Positions 37,363 through 47,786 of a DNA stretch of 64,000 nucleotides are shown here, piece by piece (position 1 is the first letter of the stretch; the number at the start of each line of letters is the position of its first letter). The DNA is from Conexibacter sp. CPCC 205762 (GTDB taxonomy: Bacteria; Actinomycetota; Thermoleophilia; Solirubrobacterales; Solirubrobacteraceae), in assembly GCF_030646155.1 (NCBI RefSeq), contig NZ_JAUTDN010000006.1, positions 62,001 to 126,000 on the forward strand. Direction: 5' to 3'. The position numbers and the translations under genes are program-made. The notes under the pieces are model-generated. The model was not told the DNA's origin. It saw nothing but the letters and a program-made list of their open reading frames with translations, and did not search any database.

Positions 37363-37789
37363 AGAGCGCGAGCCGGCGGTACTCGATCGCCGGGCAGCGG
37401 TCCATCACGACCGTCAGGCCGGCGGCGGCGCCGCGCGCGGCGGCCTCGGCGTCGATCACGCCGAGCTGGAGCCAGGCGACCGAGGCGCCGATCGCGACCG
37501 CCTCGTCGACGTGCTCGCCGGCCTCCTCCGAGCGCCTGAAGACGTCGACGACGTCGATCTCGACCTGCTCGCGCGCGTCGGCCAGGGTCGGATAGGCGCG
37601 CTCGCCGAGGATCTCCAGCGCGGCCGGGTTGATCGGCACGATCCGGTTGCCGCGCGACTGCAGCAGCGCCGCGATCCGGTGGCTGTCGCGGCTGGCGCGC
37701 GGCGAGCAGCCGACGACCGCCCACGTGCGCGGCGTCGCCAGCAGCTCGCGGATGACGTCGTCGCCGGGGTTGGCGAAGCCGCCGCTCAT
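37361..37789 (-). CDS. CoA-binding (Rossmann) domain protein
   Basis: 142 residues from the ATG at 37787-37789, which overlaps the stop of the gene before it. Stand-alone CoA_binding domain like YccU: TWAVVGCSPRASRDSHRIAALL (in part, WAVVGCSPRASRDS), VPINPAALEILGERAYPTLAD and VWLQLGV-like SVAWLQLGVIDAEA. These small proteins bind CoA or acyl-CoA; the role is not established. It is the second gene of a two-gene unit with the basic membrane-associated protein at 37786. Confidence 0.85.
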   Translation of the reverse strand: MSGGFANPGDDVIRELLATPRTWAVVGCSPRASRDSHRIAALLQSRGNRIVPINPAALEILGERAYPTLADAREQVEIDVVDVFRRSEEAGEHVDEAVAIGASVAWLQLGVIDAEAAARGAAAGLTVVMDRCPAIEYRRLAL

Positions 37790-38235
37790 GCTCTTCTGCC
37801 CGGCAGCAGCTGCTTGACCTTGTCGGCGCCGCCGCGGGCCGTCTCGCTGACCTCGTGGGCGCCGCCGCGCAGGCGTCTCGCCGCCTCGCCCGCCCATCTG
37901 CGCGCTCTGCTGACCGGCAGGTCCTCGGGTCGCGTCAGGTCTCTGCGCGCGTGCGTTCTCAGCTTCCGCGCCAGGTCGCCCTCGACCGGCGGGTAGGAGG
38001 AGATCGGCTCGCCGTCCTTCCACACGACGACGTGCCGCTCGCCGTCGATGATCGCGGCGCTGAACATCCCGTCGATCTGCCGCGCCTCGCCGATCGCGAC
38101 CTGCCGGTGCCTGACGCGCTCGATCCAGACGAGGAACAGCGCCAGCGCTCTCGGCCCGGCGGTCGCCAGCAGCCACGCGCGGAAGCGCTTGTTCCTCAGC
38201 AGTTTCCAGAGCCAGGCGACCCACATGGCCTTCAC
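37786..38235 (-). CDS. small basic protein of unknown function, possibly membrane-associated
   Basis: 149 residues from the GTG at 38235 (ATG at 38226 is an equal choice). The N-terminal 40 residues are hydrophobic and basic (WVAWLWKLL, then ALALFLVWIERV), able to sit in or on the membrane. A middle region has an Ile/Val-rich strand pair (MFSAAIIDGERHVVVWKDGEPISSYPP), and the C-terminus is rich in Arg and Ala, probably helical and RNA- or membrane-binding. No family recognised. Overlaps the CoA-binding gene by ATGA. Confidence 0.6.
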   Translation of the reverse strand: MKAMWVAWLWKLLRNKRFRAWLLATAGPRALALFLVWIERVRHRQVAIGEARQIDGMFSAAIIDGERHVVVWKDGEPISSYPPVEGDLARKLRTHARRDLTRPEDLPVSRARRWAGEAARRLRGGAHEVSETARGGADKVKQLLPGRRA

Positions 38236-38273
38236 GCTACCCGCTCGGCGGGACGGTCGACGCGGGGCGTGGT

Positions 38274-39995
38274 TCAGTCTCCGCCGTAGATCAGCAGCGT
38301 TCCCGCCACGTGGTCGGCGATTGCCAGCGCCGTAGCCGCCGATTTCGTTTCGGCGCGCACGGCCAGATTGCCGCTGCCGTAGGAGGCGTAGTACGTCGCC
38401 GTGTGGAGGTCTCCGCTGCTGGCGGTGCGCAACGCGACGTCACTGAACACGCCGACCGAGGCCGGGCGGATCTCGCCGCCCTCGGCCTCGCGTGCGTTCT
38501 GGATCGCGCTCAAGCCGTACCCCGGCATCCAGTCGATGACGACAGCGCACCCGCATTCGTCGCTCGACCACTCGGAGCGGTACCGCGGGGGATCGTCGCT
38601 CTCCGTCACGTCGGTCTTGACCTCGGACCAGCCGCGCGGCCGCTCGACGCTGTAGTCGAGACCGCTGTGGAACGCGTACTCAGCGGGCGGTCCTGGGGCC
38701 GCCGGCGGCGCTGCCGCCGTAACCGTGCGCGTGCGTTTGCGGGGCGCTCTCGCAGCGGCCGCGGTGGTTCGCTGGTCGTCGCGCGACGGCGTCGTCGCGG
38801 CGACGGCAGGACGTCTCGTCGCAGGTTGAGTCGCGGCGACCGTCTCCGCGAGGTCGGACGGGCTGCCGCGGAGCGCAAGCGCGGTGACGCCGCCGACGAC
38901 GAGCAAGACGGCGACGAGTGCGAGCAGCACCGGCGTTCGCGCCGAGCGCTTGCGCGCCGCGGGCGAAGGCGGCAGCAGCGGCTTGCGCAGCGTCGCATCG
39001 ACTGCGCTGGCTGGGGCGTGCGGTTGTGGCAGCACAGCCGTCGCCCCGTCCTCCTCCGGCGGCGCATCGTCATCGGACGTCGGCTCCACATCGTCGGCGG
39101 ATACCGGTGCGGCGGCGCCGATCGCGACGCTGCGATCGTCAGCGGGCAGCTCGCGGTCCTGCACCGCGGCGAGCACGGCACGCGCGAGCCCTCCGGCAGA
39201 GGCGTAGCGCGCGTCTGGATCCTTCGCCAGCGCTCTGCTCAGGACGGTCCCGAGCGCCCGCGGCAGCTCGGGCGCGTGTTCTGACAGCGACGGCGGGTCG
39301 GCGTTGACGTGGGCCCACACCTTCGCGATCTCGTGCTCGCGCGGAAACGGGACCGAGCCGGTGAGCGCCTGGAACAGCAGGCAGCCGAGCGCGTAGACGT
39401 CGGTGCGCGCGTCGAGCCGGCGACCCTCGATCTGCTCGGGCGCGACGTAGTCGATCGTTCCGATCCACTGACCGGTGCGCGTGAGCCCGGACGACGAGGC
39501 GCTGACGAGCTTGGTGAGGCCGAAGTCGGACAGGTAGGCGTGCTCGCGCGAGGCCGTCACGAGCACGTTCGCGGGCTTGACATCGCGGTGCACGAGCCCG
39601 CGCGCGTGAGCGGCGTCGAGCGCGTCTGCGACCTGGGTCAGGAGCGCGACCGCGCTCTCTACCGGCAGCGTTCCGCCGTTCTCGCGCAGCAGTGCGCGCA
39701 GGTCGAGACCGTCGACCCAGCGCATGACGATGTAGAGCTCGCCGTCGCTCTCGCCGGCGTCGTGGATCGGCACGACGTTGGGATGGTCGAGCGAAGCGGC
39801 GATTCGCGCCTCTGACTGGAAGCGTTCGCGGAACTCCGGATCCTGGGCGAGCTCGGGCGACAGCAGCTTCAACGCGACGCGCCGCTCGAGCGCCTCGTGC
39901 TGGGCCAGGTAGACGACGCCCATGCCGCCCCGGCCGATCACGGAGATGATCCTGCAACCTGCCACGACGGTGCCGATCCGCGCGTCCCCTGCCAT
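38274..39995 (-). CDS. PknB-type Ser/Thr protein kinase with an extracytoplasmic domain
   Basis: 573 residues from the ATG at 39993-39995 (a GTG nine bases upstream is also possible). Kinase domain 1 to about 270: GRGGMGVVYLA glycine loop, VALKLL lysine, HRDVKPANVL catalytic loop, SDFGLTK metal site, and GTIDYVAPEQ activation segment. A Pro/Glu/Asp-rich linker follows, then one membrane span (LLALVAVLLVVGGVTALAL, about 357-376), an Arg/Ala/Thr-rich stalk and an outer domain with one close Cys pair (DECGCAV). No PASTA repeats. It probably senses an envelope or extracellular cue; its targets are unknown. Confidence 0.9.
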   Translation of the reverse strand: MAGDARIGTVVAGCRIISVIGRGGMGVVYLAQHEALERRVALKLLSPELAQDPEFRERFQSEARIAASLDHPNVVPIHDAGESDGELYIVMRWVDGLDLRALLRENGGTLPVESAVALLTQVADALDAAHARGLVHRDVKPANVLVTASREHAYLSDFGLTKLVSASSSGLTRTGQWIGTIDYVAPEQIEGRRLDARTDVYALGCLLFQALTGSVPFPREHEIAKVWAHVNADPPSLSEHAPELPRALGTVLSRALAKDPDARYASAGGLARAVLAAVQDRELPADDRSVAIGAAAPVSADDVEPTSDDDAPPEEDGATAVLPQPHAPASAVDATLRKPLLPPSPAARKRSARTPVLLALVAVLLVVGGVTALALRGSPSDLAETVAATQPATRRPAVAATTPSRDDQRTTAAAARAPRKRTRTVTAAAPPAAPGPPAEYAFHSGLDYSVERPRGWSEVKTDVTESDDPPRYRSEWSSDECGCAVVIDWMPGYGLSAIQNAREAEGGEIRPASVGVFSDVALRTASSGDLHTATYYASYGSGNLAVRAETKSAATALAIADHVAGTLLIYGGD

Positions 39996-40022
39996 TGGAC
40001 GCACTCTAATACGGCGGTTCGC

Positions 40023-40167
40023 TCACGCGAGCCAGACACGCAACGCGATGACGATCGCGATCAGCAGGATCAGCATCAGCTGGCGGATGAACAGGCGCCG
40101 CTCGGCGCGGTCCTGCTCGCGCGCTTCGAGGTCGCCGCCGTCGATCAGAACGGGGAGAGCGCGTCAT
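40023..40167 (-). pseudogene. degenerate copy of the 46-residue membrane protein gene
   Basis: The reverse strand matches the gene at 52110-52250 nearly base for base over its last 126 bases (I count about ten substitutions, mostly conservative: V to I, L to M). Near the 5' end the copy is four bases longer (145 against 141), so the ATG at 40165-40167 is out of frame with the conserved part, and an in-frame TGA precedes it. Without the shift the product would read LIDGGDLEAREQDRAE and so on. Either a pseudogene, or translation begins at a rare codon such as CTG. It lies 20 bases beyond the GntR stop. Confidence 0.6.
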
Positions 40168-40187
40168 GCCAGCTGCCGCTTCTGCGG

Positions 40188-40952
40188 TCAGGTGGTCGCA
40201 CCGGCGGCGGCCGGCGCGACGATCCCGTAGTCGACGTCGGGCGCCGACTCGAGGAAGTGGACGGCCATCGCGCGCGCGGCGGCGTCGCGATCGCCGCCGG
40301 CGACGGCGGCGGCGATCGCCTCGTGGTGGGCGATCGTGCGGGCGAGCGCGTCGTCCCTGTCGGCGATCCGCCGCCACAGCTCGCCGAGCGAGTGCGACAC
40401 GACGGTGTTGAGCGCCTCCAGCAGCAGCAGCAGCGCCTGGTTGCCGGCGAGGCCGGCGAGCGCGAGGTGGAAGGCGAGGTCGGCCTCGCGGAAGGCGTCG
40501 AGGTCCTGCGCGGCGCGCATCGCGTCGAGCGCGGGCGTCAGCGCGGCGGCGCGCGCCGCGGCGTCGGGCGCGGTCGCGGCCAGCACCGCCGACTGCGCCT
40601 CCAGCGCCGCGCGACACTGCTGGAACTCGTCGACGGCGATCCCGTCCTGACGCATCCGCACGCGCAGGATCGAGTCGAGGATCTCGGCGCCGGGCCTGCC
40701 GACGACCGTCTCGCGCCCCTGGCTGCGGACGAGGATCCCGCGCCCGGCGAGCGCGGCGATCGCCTCGCGCACGACGACGACGCTGACGCCGAACCGCTTC
40801 GCCAGCTCGCCGGCGGCGGGCAGCGCGTCACCCGCGCCGAGGTCGTCCTCGTCGATCAGGGCGAGGATCGCCTCGGCCGCCTGATCGGAGAGCGAGCTGC
40901 GGGGGAGCGTGGACACGCGAGCAGTGTAGTGGGGGTGACGGCTGCTCTTCAT
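40188..40952 (-). CDS. GntR-family (FCD-domain) regulator of the second sugar operon
   Basis: 254 residues from the ATG at 40950-40952; a GTG at 40916 is the alternative. The winged helix is clear: LGAGDALPAAGELAKRFGVSVVVVREAIAALAGRGILVR (in part AKRFGVSVVVVREA, about 50). The C-terminal all-helical FCD effector domain follows, with likely metal-binding His/Asp residues (FREADLAFHLALAGL, THAI-like TIAHHEAI). FadR/UxuR-type proteins of this sort bind sugar acids or other small carboxylates. It is divergent from the operon at 41047, whose promoter contains a palindrome between -35 and -10. Confidence 0.88.
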   Translation of the reverse strand: MKSSRHPHYTARVSTLPRSSLSDQAAEAILALIDEDDLGAGDALPAAGELAKRFGVSVVVVREAIAALAGRGILVRSQGRETVVGRPGAEILDSILRVRMRQDGIAVDEFQQCRAALEAQSAVLAATAPDAAARAAALTPALDAMRAAQDLDAFREADLAFHLALAGLAGNQALLLLLEALNTVVSHSLGELWRRIADRDDALARTIAHHEAIAAAVAGGDRDAAARAMAVHFLESAPDVDYGIVAPAAAGATT

Positions 40953-40961
40953 CTTCTTAGC

Positions 40962-40991
40962 TTGACAGCTTCTAATAGAAGTAGCTAGGGT
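40962..40991 (+). promoter_or_regulatory. promoter of the second sugar operon with embedded operator
   Basis: TTGACA (40962-40967), 18 bases, TAGGGT (40986-40991). Between the boxes sits a perfect 13-base palindrome CTTCTA-A-TAGAAG (40969-40981), and a related half site CTTCTTA lies just upstream (40952-40958). A GntR dimer bound there would block RNA polymerase. Transcription would start near 40998, which rules out the GTG at 40990 as start of the first gene. Confidence 0.65.
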
Positions 40992-41046
40992 GAAACGAAG
41001 AGAGGCGCCGCGAACCCCCGAGCGGCGCGAGGAGGAGAAGGACCAC

Positions 41047-42572
<1,526 letters not shown>

Positions 42573-42576
<4 letters not shown>

Positions 42577-43568
42577 GCGCCGTCGCTCGTCTCGCACGCG
42601 TCCGCGAGCTGGCGCTGGCCGGCTTCATCGCGCTGCTGGTGATCGTGATCGCGGCGCAGAACGGCGACTTCCTGTCGGGCTCCAACCTGCGCAGCATCCT
42701 GCTCGACATCACGCTGATCGCCGCGCTCGCCTCAGCCCAGCTGATGGTGATGCTGACGCGCAACTTCGACCTCTCGATCGGCTCGACGGTCGGGCTCTCG
42801 GCCGTCACCGTCGGGATGATCTGCCAGCAGCACGGCGCGCTGCCGACGCCGCTGGCCTACCTCGTCGCGGTCGCGGTCGGGCTCGTCGTCGGGCTCGTCA
42901 ACGGGTTCGCGATCGCGCGCCTGAGAATCCCCTCGATCATCTTCACGCTCGGCATGCTGAGCGTCGTCCGCGGTGCGGTCTACCTCGTCGCCGACGGCGG
43001 CCAGGTCAACAGCGAGGACGTGCCGGCCGGGATGACCGACCTCGCCACCGGCGGCCCGTTCGGGATCCCGCCGCTGGTGCTGATCGCGCTCGCCGTCGCG
43101 CTCGCCGCGTTTGCCTTCCTGCGCTGGACGCGCAGCGGCCGCAACGTCTACGCGGTCGGCTCCAACCCCGACGCGGCGCGCCTGCACGGCCTGCCCGTCA
43201 GCCGCACGGTCGTGCTCGTCTTCGCCCTCAGCGGCGCCGTCGCCGGCCTCGCCGGCGCGCTCTACCTGAGCCGCTTCGGCTTCGCGCAGATCACCGCCGG
43301 CAGCGGCCTCGAGCTGACGGTGATCGCGGCCGTCGTCGTCGGCGGCGCCTCGATCTTCGGCGGCTCCGGCAGCATCGCCGGCACGCTGCTGGGCTGCCTG
43401 CTGCTGGGCGTGATCGGCAACGGCTTCGCGGTGCTGGGCGTCTCGCAGTACTGGCAGGACGCCGCCTACGGCGCGCTGATCCTGCTGGCCGTCATCGCCG
43501 ACGCCCGCCTGCGCGCCGTGCGCCGGCCGGCGCGCTCGGCCGCCGCTCCCAAGGAGGCAACCGCATGA
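42573..43568 (+). CDS. sugar ABC importer, permease 1 (second operon)
   Basis: 331 residues, CUT2 permease with MLTRNFDLSIGSTVGLS (about 62) and the ATPase-contact loop GSNPDAARLHGLPVSR (about 195). Very hydrophobic throughout with about eight to ten spans. It overlaps its neighbours by ATGA on both sides. Likely forms a heterodimer with the next permease. Confidence 0.88.
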
Positions 43569-44590
43569 GCTCCCGCGCCGCCCGCCGCTTCGCCTTCTCG
43601 CACGAGGCGTTCACGGTCGTGCTGCTGGTGGTCGCCGTCGTCGTCGTGACGCAGCTGTCGCCGTACTTCCTCGACGCGCAGAACTTCTCGCAGATCGCGA
43701 CCGACTCGCTCGAGATCGGGCTGATCGCGCTCGCGATGACGCCGCTGATCGTCGTGCGCGAGATCGACCTCTCGGTCGGCTCGACGCTGGGCCTCGCGGC
43801 GGTCGTCTTCGGCGAGCTCGCCAGCCACGATGTGCCGCTGCTGGCGGCGGTGCTCGCGACGGTCGCGACCGGCGCGCTCGCCGGCCTGCTCAACGGCCTG
43901 CTGGTGACGCGCTTCGGGCTTTCGTCGATCGTCGTGACGCTCGGCACGATGGCGCTCTTCCGCGGTCTCGCGAACGCGATCGTCGGCGACCAGACGATCA
44001 CGACGCTGCCCGACAGCTTCACCGCCAGCGACACGCGCTACGCGATCGGCACGCTCGTGACGATCCCGCACGTGCTGTTCGCGCTCGCGGCGCTGGCGGC
44101 GGCGCTGCTGCTGCATCGCTCGACCGTCGGCCGGCGGATCTTCTTCGCCGGCTCCAGCCCCGACGTCGCGACCCACTCGGGCGTCCGCGTCGACCGCCTC
44201 AAGGTCGGCCTGTTCGTCGCCTCGGGCACGCTCGCGGCGATCGCGGCGCTGTTCATGACCTCGCGGCTGCAGTCGGTGCGCGCCGACACCGGCAGCGGGC
44301 TCGAGCTGCTGGTGCTGACGGTCGTGCTGCTCGGCGGCGCCGACATCCGCGGCGGGCGCGGGACGATCTTCGGCACGCTCGTCGCGCTCGCGCTCGTCGG
44401 CGTCGTGCGCAGCGGGATGGCGCTCGGCGACCTGCCCGACCAGGCCCGCGTCGCCGTCGTCGGCGGGCTGCTGCTGCTGTCGATCTGCGCCGGCGTCGCG
44501 ATCGAGGCGCTGCGCAGACGCGCGGCGGAACGTCGCACCACCCGGAGGATCCGCGGCGGCGCGGAGCTCCGACCGACCCCCACCACGTAG
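43565..44590 (+). CDS. sugar ABC importer, permease 2 (second operon)
   Basis: 341 residues, CUT2 permease with VVREIDLSVGSTLGLA (about 60) and the coupling loop GSSPDVATHSGVRVDR (about 195). The C-terminal tail is Arg-rich. Order ATPase, permease, permease, binding protein is the same as in the rhamnose operon, which supports duplication of an ancestral rhamnose-type transporter. Confidence 0.88.
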   Translation: MSSRAARRFAFSHEAFTVVLLVVAVVVVTQLSPYFLDAQNFSQIATDSLEIGLIALAMTPLIVVREIDLSVGSTLGLAAVVFGELASHDVPLLAAVLATVATGALAGLLNGLLVTRFGLSSIVVTLGTMALFRGLANAIVGDQTITTLPDSFTASDTRYAIGTLVTIPHVLFALAALAAALLLHRSTVGRRIFFAGSSPDVATHSGVRVDRLKVGLFVASGTLAAIAALFMTSRLQSVRADTGSGLELLVLTVVLLGGADIRGGRGTIFGTLVALALVGVVRSGMALGDLPDQARVAVVGGLLLLSICAGVAIEALRRRAAERRTTRRIRGGAELRPTPTT

Positions 44591-44605
44591 CAGGAGGAGA
44601 GAGAG

Positions 44606-45652
44606 ATGGTTCGCACCGCTGGGCGCCTCACGGCGCTGGGTCTCGGCATGGCCGCACTGACGTTCGCCGGCTGCGGCGAGAAGTCCGACGGCAGCTCCGC
44701 CACGAGCGGATCGGGCAGCTCCAAGAGCGGCCCGACGCGCGTCGTGTTCATCCAGCAGAACTCGGGCAACCCGTACTTCGACAACATCGCCGAGGGCTTC
44801 AAGGCCGCCGGCGAGAGACTCGGCTACGAGTTCACCGCGACCGGCCCGTCGACCGCCGCCGCGGCCGACCAGGTGCCGCTGATCCAGGACCAGATCCAGA
44901 AGCAGGTCGACGCGATCGCGATCCAGGCGAGCGACCCGAAGGCGGTCCTGCCGGCGCTCAGACAGGCGAAGGCGAAGGGGATCAAGATCATCGCCGTCAA
45001 CTCCGACCAGATCGCGGAGGTCCGCGACGCGGCCGTCACGCCGGTCGACTTCGAGAGAGTCGGCGAGGCGCAGCTGGCGCTGCTCGGCGAGCTGATGGAC
45101 TACAGCGGCGACTTCGCCGTCCTCAGCGCGACGACGACGGCCCCGTTCCAGCTGACGGTCATCGACCACATCAGAAGACTGCTCGCCTCTGACCCCAGAT
45201 ACAGAGCGATGAGACTGGTGAAGGTCGCCTACGGCAACGACGAGCCGCAGAAGTCGACGACCGAGACGCAGGGCCTGCTGACCAGCTTCCCGCAGCTTAA
45301 GGGGATCCTCGCCCCGACGACGGTCGGGCTGCCGGCTGCCGCGCAGGCGATCGCGACCGCCGGCAAGGGCGGCAGAGTCGCGCTGACCGGCGTCGGCCAG
45401 CCCAACCAGATGCGCAAGTTCGTCAAGGACGGCGTCGTCGAGAAGTTCCAGCTGTGGGTCCCCTACGACCAGGGCTACGTCGGCGGCACGCTGCTGAAGG
45501 GCCTCGTCGACGGCGAGATCGAGGGCAGACCGGGCGTCTCCTTCGACGCCGGCAGATACGGCACGCAGAGAATCTCGGAGACGGGCGTCGTCTACGTCGC
45601 GCCGGAGATGACGGTCTTCGACAGAGACAACATCGACGACTACGACTTCTAG
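44606..45652 (+). CDS. sugar-binding lipoprotein (RhaS paralogue)
   Basis: 348 residues. Lipobox TFAGC with Cys23, then a Ser/Gly linker. Peripla_BP_4 fold with SGNPYFDNIAEGFKAAG, IQASDPKAVLPALRQA and VLAPTTVGLP. Shared stretches with the protein at 16401 (VLSAT, MRLVKVAYG, QPNQMRKFVKDG) are clear, so the ligand is probably rhamnose or a close 6-deoxysugar. Arg codons are mostly AGA (about 14 of 20). A GGAGGAGAGAG ribosome site precedes the ATG. Strong expression is likely. Confidence 0.9.
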   Translation: MVRTAGRLTALGLGMAALTFAGCGEKSDGSSATSGSGSSKSGPTRVVFIQQNSGNPYFDNIAEGFKAAGERLGYEFTATGPSTAAAADQVPLIQDQIQKQVDAIAIQASDPKAVLPALRQAKAKGIKIIAVNSDQIAEVRDAAVTPVDFERVGEAQLALLGELMDYSGDFAVLSATTTAPFQLTVIDHIRRLLASDPRYRAMRLVKVAYGNDEPQKSTTETQGLLTSFPQLKGILAPTTVGLPAAAQAIATAGKGGRVALTGVGQPNQMRKFVKDGVVEKFQLWVPYDQGYVGGTLLKGLVDGEIEGRPGVSFDAGRYGTQRISETGVVYVAPEMTVFDRDNIDDYDF

Positions 45653-45661
45653 GCGGCTCCG

Positions 45662-46609
45662 GTGCAGATCGACCACAGACCGCTGTTCGCCGCGCTCGGG
45701 CTGCCGCCCGGCGACCTGCACGACCGGCCCGACTCGCCGCTGACCTTCCCGGACGGCGGCGCGTACCGGATCGAGATCGCGACCGCGGAGGGGCTCGCCT
45801 CGCTGCAGGCGATCGTCGCGACCGCGCGCGAGCTGGGCGTGCCGGTCCACCGCGTCACGCAGGGCAGCGGCGCGATGCTGCTGACCGAGCGCGAGCTGGC
45901 GGAGATGGCGGCGCTCGGCCGCGAGGAAGGGGTGGAGGTCTGCATCTTCGCCGGGCCGCGCGGCCCCTGGGACGGCACCGCCTCGCCGAAGACGCCGCAG
46001 GGCGGCGTCTTCGGCTGGCGCAACTTCGGGCTCGACCAGCTCGGCTACGCCGTCCGCGACGTGCAGCGGGCGGTGCGGGCCGGCGTGCGCTCGATCTGCG
46101 TCGCCGACGAGGGGCTGCTGTGGCTGCTGGCGAGAGCGCGCGAGCGCGGCGACCTCCCGCCCGAGCTGGTGCTGAAGGTGAGCGCGCTCACCGGCATCGC
46201 CAACCCGCTGCAGGCGCGCATGCTGGCCGGGCTCGGCGCCGACACGATCAACGTCGCCTCCGACACCTCGCTGGCGCGGCTGGCGGCCTTCCGCGCGCTC
46301 GTCGACCTGCCGCTCGACCTCTACATCGAGTCGCCCGACGCCTTCGGCGGCTTCGCGCGCTACTGGGAGATCGGCGAGATCGTCCGCGTGGCGGCGCCGG
46401 TCCACCTCAAGTTCGCGCTCGTCAACGCTCCCAACCACTACCCGGCGGGCCGTCACCACGAGGCGGCGGTCGTCGCCGGCTCGATCGAGCGCGTCCGCCG
46501 CGCGGCGGCGGCGCTGGAGATCCTGCGCGACGTCGCGCCCGCCGCCCGCCGCTCGCCCGGCGGCGCCGGCGGCGCCGTGACCTCCAACGAACCCAACGGA
46601 CATGTCTGA
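45662..46609 (+). CDS. TIM-barrel-like protein of the second sugar operon, resembling U32-family proteins
   Basis: 315 residues from a GTG nine bases after the binding-protein stop. No motif for a known sugar enzyme stands out. The pattern YRIEIATAEGLASLQAIV, VEVCIFAGPRGPWDGT, GADTINVASDTSLARLA, DLYIESPDAFGGFARYWEI and HLKFALVNAPNHYPAG looks like alternating strands and helices of a barrel, and reminds me of U32-type peptidase-like proteins; no U32 cysteine motif is seen. By context it should take part in sugar-acid breakdown, perhaps as the missing aldolase or second dehydratase. This is speculation from position. Overlaps the dehydratase gene by 8 bases. Confidence 0.55.
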   Translation: MQIDHRPLFAALGLPPGDLHDRPDSPLTFPDGGAYRIEIATAEGLASLQAIVATARELGVPVHRVTQGSGAMLLTERELAEMAALGREEGVEVCIFAGPRGPWDGTASPKTPQGGVFGWRNFGLDQLGYAVRDVQRAVRAGVRSICVADEGLLWLLARARERGDLPPELVLKVSALTGIANPLQARMLAGLGADTINVASDTSLARLAAFRALVDLPLDLYIESPDAFGGFARYWEIGEIVRVAAPVHLKFALVNAPNHYPAGRHHEAAVVAGSIERVRRAAAALEILRDVAPAARRSPGGAGGAVTSNEPNGHV

Positions 46610-47786
46610 ACATCGCATCGCCGACATCCGCGTCCGGCGGATCGGCTTCTCGCGCACGCCGCAGACGCTGCGCGCCCACCTCGTCAGCCCGCTCAGTGCC
46701 CACCCGGGCGCCGAGCCGGCCGGCGGCGGCAGCTGGTTCGGCGGCTGCGCGCTCGTCGTCGTCGAGGTCGAGACCGACAGCGGCCTCGTCGGGCTCGGCA
46801 CGGCAGGCGGCTTCAGCGCCGTCCCCGCGACCGTGATCGAGGAGCACCTGCGCCCGCTGATGCTCGGCGCCGATCCGTTCGCGGTCGAGCGCAACTGGGA
46901 CCTGATGTACCGCTCGGTCGCGCGGCTCGGCGTCAGCGGCGCCGTGCTGGCCGGCGTCAGCGGCATCGACATCGCCTGCTACGACATCATGGGCCAGGCG
47001 CTCGGGGTGCCGGTCTACGAGCTGATCGGCGGCCGCACGAGCGAGCGGATCCCCGTCTACGCGAGCCGTCTCTACGCGCTCGACGACCTCGACGAGCTGG
47101 CGCAGGAGGCGCGCCGCTGGCGCGACGCCGGCTTCAGGCTCGTCAAGCAGCGCTTCGGCTTCGGCGCGCGCGACGGCCTCGCCGGCATCCGCCGCAACGT
47201 CGAGCTGGTGCGGACGGTGCGCGAGGCGATCGGCGACGACGTCGAGCTGGCCGCCGACGCCTACATGGGCTGGGACGTCGAGTACGCGCTGGAGATGGTC
47301 AAGCGGCTGGCCGAGTTCGACCTCAAGTGGCTGGAGGAGCCGCTGCTGGCGCACGACGTCGGCGGCTACCGCCGGCTCTGCCGCGAGAGCCCGATCCCGA
47401 TCGCCCACGGCGAGCACCAGTTCGGCCGCTACGGCTTCGCGCGCGTGATCGAGGCCGAGGCGGCGCACCTGCTGCAGCCCGACGTCAACCGCGTCGGCGG
47501 CATCACCGAGGCGCGCAAGATCTTCGCGCTCGCCGCCGCCCACGACCTGCCGGTGATCCCGCACTCGAACGAGCTGCACAACCTCCACCTGGTGATCTCT
47601 CAGCAGAACGCACCGATGGCCGAGTACTTTCCGGATGTCGAGCCGGACACAGGCAACGAGCTGTTCTGGAAGATCTTCGAGGGGGCTCCGGTCGCCCGGG
47701 ACGGACATGTCGAGCTGAGCGAGCAGCCGGGACTCGGGCTGGCGCTCCGCACGTCCGCGATCGAGCAGCTGACGACCCATGTCTGA
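46602..47786 (+). CDS. enolase-superfamily sugar-acid dehydratase, rhamnonate-dehydratase-like
   Basis: 394 residues. The MR/MLE capping domain (GGGSWFGGCALVVVEVETDSGLVGLG, in part) precedes the barrel, with metal ligands in ELAADAYMGWD (Asp, about 224), WLEEPLL (Glu, about 246) and AHGEHQFGRYGF (Glu, about 271). A catalytic His candidate sits in VIPHSNELHNLH (about 321). The GEHxxxxxGF segment and the N-terminal SW(F)GG pattern resemble L-rhamnonate dehydratases. It would remove water from an aldonate to give a 2-keto-3-deoxy acid. It indicates that this operon uses an oxidative, non-phosphorylating route. Confidence 0.8.
   Translation: MSEHRIADIRVRRIGFSRTPQTLRAHLVSPLSAHPGAEPAGGGSWFGGCALVVVEVETDSGLVGLGTAGGFSAVPATVIEEHLRPLMLGADPFAVERNWDLMYRSVARLGVSGAVLAGVSGIDIACYDIMGQALGVPVYELIGGRTSERIPVYASRLYALDDLDELAQEARRWRDAGFRLVKQRFGFGARDGLAGIRRNVELVRTVREAIGDDVELAADAYMGWDVEYALEMVKRLAEFDLKWLEEPLLAHDVGGYRRLCRESPIPIAHGEHQFGRYGFARVIEAEAAHLLQPDVNRVGGITEARKIFALAAAHDLPVIPHSNELHNLHLVISQQNAPMAEYFPDVEPDTGNELFWKIFEGAPVARDGHVELSEQPGLGLALRTSAIEQLTTHV

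Noticed and set aside
40990-41046. GTG start at 40990 for the second sugar ATPase
   Set aside because: It overlaps the -10 box of a good promoter; the GTG at 41047 has a strong ribosome site.
43466-46972. 1168-codon minus-strand open frame opposite the second sugar operon
   Set aside because: Shadow of permease and binding-protein genes; no start signal or domain.
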